In this document: piece after piece, positions 57,072 to 64,000 of the stretch
How positions within the stretch are numbered: position 1 is the stretch's first letter
Layout of the letters: each line of letters opens with the position of its first letter
DNA from: Stereocaulon alpinum
Taxonomy: Eukaryota; Ascomycota; Lecanoromycetes; Lecanorales; Stereocaulaceae
Direction of reading: 5' to 3'
Assembly: GCA_018257865.1 (NCBI GenBank)
Contig: JAEUBA010000104.1
Location: 30,296 to 94,295, forward strand
Length of the DNA stretch: 64,000 nucleotides
Notes under the pieces: generated by a model
What the model was told of the DNA's origin: nothing
Databases searched by the model: none
Seen by the model: the letters and a program-made list of their open reading frames with translations, nothing else
Program-made: the position numbers and the translations under genes

Positions 57072-58925
57072 TCAAATCAAGAACACGTCATGAAAGCCAT
57101 CCTCGCGCTCTTTACCATTGTGGCTTGCATCAGTAATGAGGTGTGCAACGGCTTCGCCGTCCATCAGACCATGCACGTAGCTGTCACCAACTAGCTGAAA
57201 CGTGCAGGGCCTTTCCGCATCCTCCACAGGTCTTAGGACGTAAGGACGAGGTCCTCCAGCTAGAATGTAGACGTGATCGCCTACTTCTAGCTCTGCTGGA
57301 CCAGTGCCAATGTACCCTTTTGTTGTGGCAAAGAGACGGCGGCCTGTGCATGCGTTCCAGACCGAGGTATGAAAGTCGTATGCTGTTTGGTTCTTATTGA
57401 ATGTCACATCTGGAGTCTTACGCGTATTCATCCAGGTGCGGTAAGCTTCTATGTCTTCTGAGATACATCTTCGCATCCCATCGTCTAGCGAATGGTAGAT
57501 ATCATTAGAAAGTACCCTCCAGAATAGTTCTTCTTCCGGGATATTGTATGAGGAATGTGTGTTACAGAGATGCTGCCACGCCTCTAAATTTTCCAGTATC
57601 TCTTTCCTATACATCTGCGGATTTTCGAAATTTAAGACGTCTGCACTCTTGTCCTCGATGCGGTCAATATAAAAGCCATTACATTGAGCCGTCGAATCGT
57701 CAAGTGCGTTGAACACTAGAGGGGCGTCTCCGCAAGCAGAGAATATTGTGGCATCTGTGAGGCGATCGACAGTGGCAGCCCAAGTAACTTCTTCGTAGTC
57801 CTCTTGCGCCACCTTACTCAAATCGAGCATCCAGGTTGGTCTTGGGAATTGATCTCTTGATTTGTTTCCAAGACCAGCTAGGCCGAAAGGCAGAAGTGAT
57901 CTCAAGCCTAGGACAGTCTCAATCGTAGTGTCTCTGAACACCTGGAGCGGAGAATCATGATAATTGGGCTTGAATCTACTTGCAATCTTATCATTGGTCA
58001 AGCCCAGAAAGCCGTACACGGCATCACGAGGGTCAGAAGAGGTGTAGAAACGTCCCAATCCGATTATACTCAAAAACGTTGTTAATGTGGTTGTACTTGG
58101 CTCTTTGCAGCTCTGCTTCATGTAAGACGAACGATTCAAGCCCTCCAGGCTGCTTCTGATCTTGTACATTTCAGTGTAAAGCTCACATCTGTGCCATCCT
58201 TCGAGAACGTTTTCCATGTTCTCGTAGGCTCTAATCAAGCTCTCTTGGCTCAGGTAGCTACGTCCACAGTGCAGCGTAGCCTCCCGAGCAAGCGCAAATT
58301 CCTGCTGGACCCAAACTCGCTTCCACCATGGCCTTGTCAGCAAGTCGGTGAGATTAAGAAGATGTTCTCCATTCAATGGCTTTCCGCGAATCCTCACATC
58401 TTTTAATGGCGTGCCCTGGCTCACAATTTCAATAAATTCCATAGCTCCTTCACTTCCCTTGGCAGCTTCTCCGAGCCAGACATGCACAAGCGTCGCGTTG
58501 CGATATATGTGGCTCATGAGTAAGACTTGCGAGTTGCGTTCTTCGATGGAAGACTGGTCGATACAGATTGCATCGATCCACATGACTTTTTCAACAGAAG
58601 CATCTCTCAGATACCGTAGAGCGGCCTCTAAATTGACGGTTACAGGCCACTGTATGCCTTGCAGCGAAATCGGCTCGGTGATATTAGGGTCGCCCCAGGT
58701 ATAAGAGAGAGCTTCAAACTGCGGATTTTCGTCCAGAGAAACTACGTCAAGGGAGCATTCTGCTTGGGCACCAAGTCGCTCACGTGGAGCCAGTCTTGCA
58801 AGACGGATTTCACGCTTCGCTGGATTGAGAGGTGCCCAAGGGGTTTTTTCCTCATGGGACAGCGGCGCTTTGGAAAGTAGCTTCGGTTTTCCTTCCGTCG
58901 AAGACCGAGATTCATGTAACGCCAT
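57072..58925 (-). CDS. HET-domain (heterokaryon incompatibility) protein, 617 aa
   Basis: The single-exon protein of 617 residues carries a HET domain in its N-terminal half: FEALSYTWGDPNIT, then MWIDAICIDQSSIEERNSQV and LLMSHIYRNATLVHVWLGEA. Downstream conserved signs are LTRPWWKRVWVQQEFALARE and TLHCGRSYLS, and SDPRDAVYGFLGLTNDKI. The C-terminal part (VGDHVYILAGGPRPYVLRPV; VGDSYVHGLMDGEAV) is the usual 'HET tail'. HET genes mediate non-self recognition cell death in fungi and come as large, variable families, so a specific incompatibility role cannot be assigned. It lies 1.6 kb from the AT-rich RIP block. Confidence 0.94.
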   Translation of the reverse strand: MALHESRSSTEGKPKLLSKAPLSHEEKTPWAPLNPAKREIRLARLAPRERLGAQAECSLDVVSLDENPQFEALSYTWGDPNITEPISLQGIQWPVTVNLEAALRYLRDASVEKVMWIDAICIDQSSIEERNSQVLLMSHIYRNATLVHVWLGEAAKGSEGAMEFIEIVSQGTPLKDVRIRGKPLNGEHLLNLTDLLTRPWWKRVWVQQEFALAREATLHCGRSYLSQESLIRAYENMENVLEGWHRCELYTEMYKIRSSLEGLNRSSYMKQSCKEPSTTTLTTFLSIIGLGRFYTSSDPRDAVYGFLGLTNDKIASRFKPNYHDSPLQVFRDTTIETVLGLRSLLPFGLAGLGNKSRDQFPRPTWMLDLSKVAQEDYEEVTWAATVDRLTDATIFSACGDAPLVFNALDDSTAQCNGFYIDRIEDKSADVLNFENPQMYRKEILENLEAWQHLCNTHSSYNIPEEELFWRVLSNDIYHSLDDGMRRCISEDIEAYRTWMNTRKTPDVTFNKNQTAYDFHTSVWNACTGRRLFATTKGYIGTGPAELEVGDHVYILAGGPRPYVLRPVEDAERPCTFQLVGDSYVHGLMDGEAVAHLITDASHNGKEREDGFHDVFLI

Positions 58926-59402
58926 GATGGAAGTTGCGCGTCAGACTATACTCGCAAGTCGATGTTGACGCGAATGCTTGTTCGTTGCGCTCCCCAAAGC
59001 AAAGTCGTAACGGATCTTTGAGGGGTGATGTTGTGCTGTCGAAATTATCTCTTGCGGTAGATGCCCCGCTATTCATTGCCTTGGACAAGGCTAGCACGCT
59101 AATTCGGCGCTATTCATCGTTCTACGTTGAATCGAGAATGTTTCAGATGCAGGCGCCGAAGCCAGGAAATGGACGCAGTTGGGTCCGCGCCGAGATAAAA
59201 TTGTCCGACAAGACTGGCTGCAAACCGTGAATGCGGAGATGAGTCGATACAGTTTTGGTTGATAAGACGTTCAGTGGTTAAATTTGTGTACCAGGAATAT
59301 TCGCCATTCGAAAGCTCGATGAGTATGGATTACACTATGAGTTCATTGGTGTGCACACAGGTAAATGCAAGCCTACAGCACCTCCGCAGGAACTAAATCT
59401 CG
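58926..59402. other. Intergenic region, 0.48 kb
   Basis: This lies upstream of the HET gene and downstream of the GNAT gene. Short ORFs only, no recognised feature. Confidence 0.45.
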
Positions 59403-60161
59403 TCATTTCACCTGCTTTGTTGCTTCCCTCATCATACAAGCAGTCATCTGCACATGTCCACGTCCATCAAATCCATACTTGTTCAGGTCAAATTCCATCT
59501 GATCGACATCTCTCCAGCCGAACTTGAGATACAAAGGATGCCCTTGCGGCGTAGCTTCTAGGAAAGCCTTCCTGCCCTCTGCATCAACTTTCTCAAGGCC
59601 TGCTTTCAGCAATGCGGAAGCGCAGCCTCTGCCTTGGTATTCTGGAAGCGTAGCAAGTCCCCTTAAGACTTCATTGTCTTCGTCAACCGCTTGTCACTCT
59701 TGAGGTATGCAGTATGCAGCAGCAGACTATTACGCACCGTAATCTTCCTCACTGTTAACGTATCTGTTCCTCATCCTCTGCGTCTCCGCTTTGAAATCGT
59801 GCATCAACCTGGTATTTGTACCCTCAGGCAACAATGCATCTTCACCCGTTCCCTCCTTCTTATCTTGCTGTTCATTGGTACTCTGCTCCTCAATCTTGGG
59901 AGGATGGGGGCTTTCCCAACACGCGAACGCCACGATCTTTCCGGTTGCATCGTCAACGCATTTGACGTAGGAACATGTAGGATCGTCGTGGAAAATGTGC
60001 GTAATGTAACCCAACCGCCATTGATAGATGCCTTCTTCGTTCTCTTGTGGGAACATCCAGTAGGACATTGACTGAGTGGAGGCTCGAAAAGCTGCTCGGG
60101 AAATGATTGCCAGGCTTTTGAGGTCCGCAGCAGTGGCGGGAGAGACTACAAAGGGAGACAT
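59403..60161 (-). CDS. GNAT-family N-acetyltransferase, 236 aa
   Basis: Two exons (59738-60161, 59403-59689) give 236 residues; the 48-nt intron join reads EEDYAVDEDNEVLRGLATLP. The N-terminal strand and helix are FVVSPATAADLKSLAIISRA, followed by an acidic insertion (EEQSTNEQQDKKEGTG). Acetyl-CoA motif A is LPEYQGRGCASALLKAGLEK (Q-x-x-G-x-G/A pattern). Motif B is near HPLYLKFGWRDVDQMEFDL. The substrate cannot be read; small-molecule-type fungal GNATs of this length are common. The acceptor AG used here is AAG, so this exon boundary is slightly uncertain. Confidence 0.87.
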
Positions 60162-60539
60162 GACTGCGGTTCTATATATCTAGGTGAGAGAAGGAGCAGG
60201 GGGAGGCCTCAAGACAGCGATGAGGCATTTTAGGCAGCCAGCTTAACGAACTGTTGAGTCTGTATCAACTGATTGTGGTGCTCGGGAGGGACCGAAGAGG
60301 TCTAATACCGGGAGATTTGATCGAGCAAAAATGATACATTGGCAACAGAGCCCGGATTTAAAAAGCGCATTCGTACAGTGTAGTGGGTGTTTAGCACGAA
60401 CTGCAGGACGCCTTGAGCGCGTTTCGGTGATATCATAGGTAGGATAGGGTTAACGAAGCCAAGCCCTTAGTACGGTGTGCCGCAATGGGCAATTAGTCAC
60501 ATCAAATATTTTGAACTTTTATTTTGAACTTTTATTTCT
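60162..60539. other. Flank between the GNAT gene and the AT-rich block
   Basis: About 380 nt of normal composition. Near its end a 13-nt unit ATTTTGAACTTTT occurs twice in tandem (from about 60508). No gene is seen. Confidence 0.45.
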
Positions 60540-63500
60540 GAAAACCTAATCCACCGCATTAGCAATTCTTATTAATCCAGTAACTATACTACTACCAGCT
60601 ATTAACTATCTATTACGTAACTTAAATAGTTGTTTCTATACGTAATAAACTATTACTAGTAGTTAGAACTATACGCTGTTATCTCCCGCTACTATATATA
60701 TCGCCGCCGGAAATAGGTAAAATACTTATATTATCTCTACTAATAATATATAGTAGACTGCGCTAACTACTCCCTATAAGTAAGATAATCTTCTACTAGC
60801 CTTTCGCCCTCCTTCTATATACTATCCTACGTCTATAAGTAGCTGGGTAGGTTATAATTCTACCCCGCTATTATATAGTCTAAGTCTCCGCCCTAGCTAG
60901 CAGTAGGGAAGGCCCGCTTATAATATATACCTATAAAAGTATATATATACGTATTACTATAGGAGTCCTTATATATTACTAGCGCCTTAGTTAAAGTACT
61001 ACTAAACAAGTACTTAGTAATCTACCCCGCTATTATATAGTCTCCGCCTTAACTAGCGGTAGGTAAGGCCTACCTATAATATATATTAATAAGTATATAT
61101 ATACGTATTACTATAGAGGTCCTTATACTTTACTAGCGCCTTAGTTAGTAGCTAAGATATAGCTAAGTACTATATAATAAGTACTTAGTAATCTATACCG
61201 CTATTAAGTATATATAGAAATATAGGTTACGGAGGGCCTATAGTTAATAGTAGTAGACTTAGTAGTAGCGGTATTAGCCTAGCCGTATTAGAAACACCTA
61301 AGTAGCTAGAGACTATATAGAGTAATACTATATAGGAAGGATTAGTTAATTAGTTAGATAATTCTATTATTAGAAAAGTAGGCGTATTCTATACTATTCC
61401 TTAATATATACTACTTTACTACCTATAAGTTAATATTTATAACTTCAAAAAATATTAATAATAAAAATACGGTCGGTAGCGATAGTAATATAATATATAA
61501 GCCCTAGATTAGACCCTAAAGTAGTACTATAATAGTATACTAAGGGTAAGTAGTCTTAGAGATATTCGATTATACCCTACTATCGCTATTATACCTAATA
61601 TTACAGCTTCTTCTTCTTATTCTTACGTATACTAGTCTTAGACTTAGTAGGATTAATAGTAGAGGATAGTAAAAAGGGACGCTTCTTACCTTATAATACT
61701 ATTAGTATATTAATAATTATCTCCTTATTAGTATTATCCTATATATAATTAGCGATATCTATATAGTCTTAAGGAAGTAACTTATATTAATACTACTATA
61801 TTTCTCTATAACCTATACTATAGGGTCTTCCTTCTTAACTTCTTTTTCTTCCTTAACCTTCTACTTTCCCTTCCCTTTTAGTTATAGAGTTATAGGCGTT
61901 TTAGAAATCTTCGCTACTTAAACCTTCGCTGCTATATACTTCTTAGGAGCCTCTACTAGAATATATCTTTACCTCTCCGCCTTATATCCTTCTTCCTCTA
62001 CTACCTCTACCGCCTTAGGGTCGTCTTTAGGTATCTTATAGATTAAGTAGAGCTCTTTCTCCTTAACTTTATTAAGCGTAATAAGTTTTATAAAGTTATA
62101 TATATAGTCTAGAGATTTAGCCTTATCTCTAATTAATACTAGTATACTATATTAACTATTACCTTAAATCCTTAGAGAAATTTAGATATTATCGACTCCT
62201 ACCGCCTTATTAAAGATAAGCTGAGCGCTAGTACTATAGTTAGCGAGTAGGGTATTTTAAATCTAATTATAAATAGAATCGATCTTCGTATTATAGATAG
62301 TATAAAGTATAATTCCTAAAATTATTAGCTAGGACTATATAAGATAATATTATATTAGACTAACTAAATTAGCGATTATTAATATAGGTCCTCTAATACT
62401 TATACTTAGTAGTACGGAGATAATATTACTAGCGAGGAATAATAGAGATAAGCTATTTCTTAGTAACTATCCTACTTTTAGGGTACGTAGGTTTTAACGT
62501 AGGCTAGAGACTTAAAGAACTAGATAATCCTATATATATAGCGGTACTGCTAAGATATAGTTAGAAATTCGCTAATCTATAAGTCTTATTAATTAAAGCG
62601 GTACGTTTTAAAGCTGTAAGTATTACGCCCTTATATAGAAGGCGTAGTTCCTAGGAATAGTTAGCTAAAGGATATATATAAGAGTAGGACTTACTTATAT
62701 TACCTCCTTAACTCTCTCTAATATAGTTATCCTTAGAACTAACGTATAAGTAATTACTACCGCAACCTTTACTAAGTTTTACTATACTAAAGTAGTCTTT
62801 TCTACCTCTCTCTAAGTAAAAGCGTCTTAGTAGAGATAATATTATAGTAGGTATATAGTAGAATTTATCGCTAGTAGTTAAGGAAGATTCTAGAGGCTAT
62901 TACTTAAAGAAGGATTTAGGGGGATTACCTAGTCTTTTAACTATAATTTAGAATAGCGGTATATCTTAGATATAGTTAAATTTTAACTATAAAGTACTTA
63001 AAAGAGATATTTCTAGCAGAGAATAATTATAGCTCTAATTCTATATAGATCTTTTTAAAACTTTAGATAATAATTATAGTTATAGTACTTTAGATTATAT
63101 TAGAATTATATAGGTAAGGAGGTAGTAGGTAGAGAGCTTAATATAGTTAAAAATATTATATTATCCGTCCTAAGGGCGTATACTAACGCTAGTAGGTAGG
63201 AATCTTTAGGAGTAAAGAACTCTATAAATTCTATAGGTATTATCGAAATTTTTAATTTAAAACTATTATTCTAACACCGCTCTTTAAGAAACTAGCACTA
63301 AGATATAAATCCGTTTAGTAGTTATTAATCTCTTCTATATTAGAGATCTTAGTTTTCTCTTAAAGGTATATAGGGAAGAAAACCCTACAGCGGACGCTAA
63401 TAAATACTAAGAGAAGGGTTAAAAACTTATAACGCCTATAACTTTTATAATACCTAATTAATTTTCTTTAAAAAAGTAGTAGTAAGCAGCCCTAACTAAG

Positions 63501-63870
63501 CTCTTTTAAGATTATTAAGTACGTTAGGGGTATAAGATATAATTAAAAGTTTTTAGTACTAGAATAAAATAGTAACTACTAGGCTGAGTATTAATAAATA
63601 CTCCCGTAGTTAATAGCGCTAGTAGTTAGGTACGCTATAAGAGTTAGCCTACCTACTAAGCTAAGAAGTTAAAATAGTACCTTACTAATAGTAAGGTCTA
63701 AAGATAATATTATAATATCCCTATATATAAAAATTATATAGCAACCTTAAGAAGGGTCTTAGTAAGGAGGGTTAAAGAGGAATTAAAGATATCTTATTAA
63801 TCTATTATATATAATTAGTCTATTAGTCGTTTAGAAATATATTATTTTTTTATTACTTAAGATAATTACT
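60540..63870. mobile_element. AT-rich block with RIP signature, degraded repeat element
   Basis: The sequence changes at about 60540 to long runs of TA-rich sequence without intact genes. In 61021-61200 I count no CpA and no TpG dinucleotide in 180 bases, with TpA in excess, as expected after RIP (C to T in CpA context on both strands). On the minus strand around 61960-62150 a stretch is still coding-like (YKIPKDDPKAVEVVEEEG) and then breaks at stops. This suggests a former transposon gene, class not assignable. From about 63870 the composition returns to normal. Confidence 0.8.
60861..61200. repeat. Direct tandem repeat, unit about 162 bp, in the RIP block
   Basis: ACCCCGCTATTATATAGTC begins units at about 60862 and 61024. 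Both units continue in the same order through GGTAAGGCC/GGAAGGCC-type sequence, TATACGTATTACTATA and ACTAGCGCCTTAGTTA. A third start (CTATACCGCTATTA) lies near 61194. The units differ by substitutions and small indels. Confidence 0.8.
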
Positions 63871-64000
63871 TAAGGTAATTGATTGATTGATTTATACGCC
63901 TATTCTAGTATCTATATATACTAATGAGGGTGTTCTCTTACATTATTAGGAAATCTAGGGGGGTTGAAGGCCCTCTAGACGCGAAAGAAACCTTTCTAGA

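Noticed and set aside
60440..60460. TAGGGTTAA-like sequence suggesting a telomere
   Set aside because: There is a single copy only, with no tandem array. It does not mark a chromosome end.
1..64000. tRNA, rRNA or CRISPR arrays
   Set aside because: I looked for A/B-box pairs and regularly spaced repeats on both strands and found none that held up. A tool such as a tRNA covariance search could still find one.

Overview
The window is a piece of a filamentous ascomycete (Pezizomycotina) chromosome. The genes carry many short GT-AG introns of about 45-100 nt. Several families point the same way: a group III hybrid histidine kinase with HAMP repeats, a HET-domain protein, a Dmc1 recombinase, and an AT-rich block with the CpA/TpG depletion left by repeat-induced point mutation (RIP). 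A Dothideomycete or Leotiomycete is a reasonable guess from overall feel, but the sequence alone does not settle the class. All products below were named by reading translations, and splice sites were placed by hand.

Layout. 0.4-7 kb: DMC1 (+), then on the minus strand two uncharacterised conserved proteins and an Rtc3-like SBDS-domain protein. 7.3-10.9 kb: a Rho-type GEF (-) with an in-frame TGA near its N-terminus. 12-13 kb: a 14-3-3 protein (+). 14.3-14.9 kb: a short coiled-coil (SCOC-type) protein (-). 15-20.9 kb: a gene-poor stretch holding a decayed protein kinase and unassigned ORFs. 21-25 kb: a RING/SNF2 translocase of the Uls1/Ris1 type (+). 25.9-31.3 kb: ATPase inhibitor IF1 (-), proteasome chaperone Nas2 (+), Ran GTPase (+) and a fungal ubiquitin-like fusion protein (+), followed by a decayed tandem copy of the last. 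33.6-41.5 kb: a large glycosylated membrane protein (+), nucleoporin Nsp1/Nup62 (-) and a Laa2-like clathrin-adaptor accessory protein (+). 42.7-49.2 kb: the Nik1/Os-1 histidine kinase (+) and an MFS transporter (+). 49.5-55.2 kb: a 1,414-residue coilin-like protein (-) and RNA polymerase I subunit Rpa43 (-). 55.4-60.2 kb: a membrane DnaJ protein (+), a HET-domain protein (-) and a GNAT acetyltransferase (-). 60.5-63.9 kb: an AT-rich, RIP-type block with no intact gene.

Most genes are core housekeeping functions (meiotic recombination, nuclear transport through Ran and Nsp1, proteasome assembly, Pol I transcription, SUMO-linked remodelling, osmosensing) and are not organised as a cluster. The accessory signals are the ubiquitin-like fusion with an internal LRLRGG and its decayed neighbour, the decayed kinase whose stops look like RIP transitions, the RhoGEF stop codon, and the RIP block next to a HET gene. 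I found no convincing tRNA, rRNA, CRISPR array or intact transposon.
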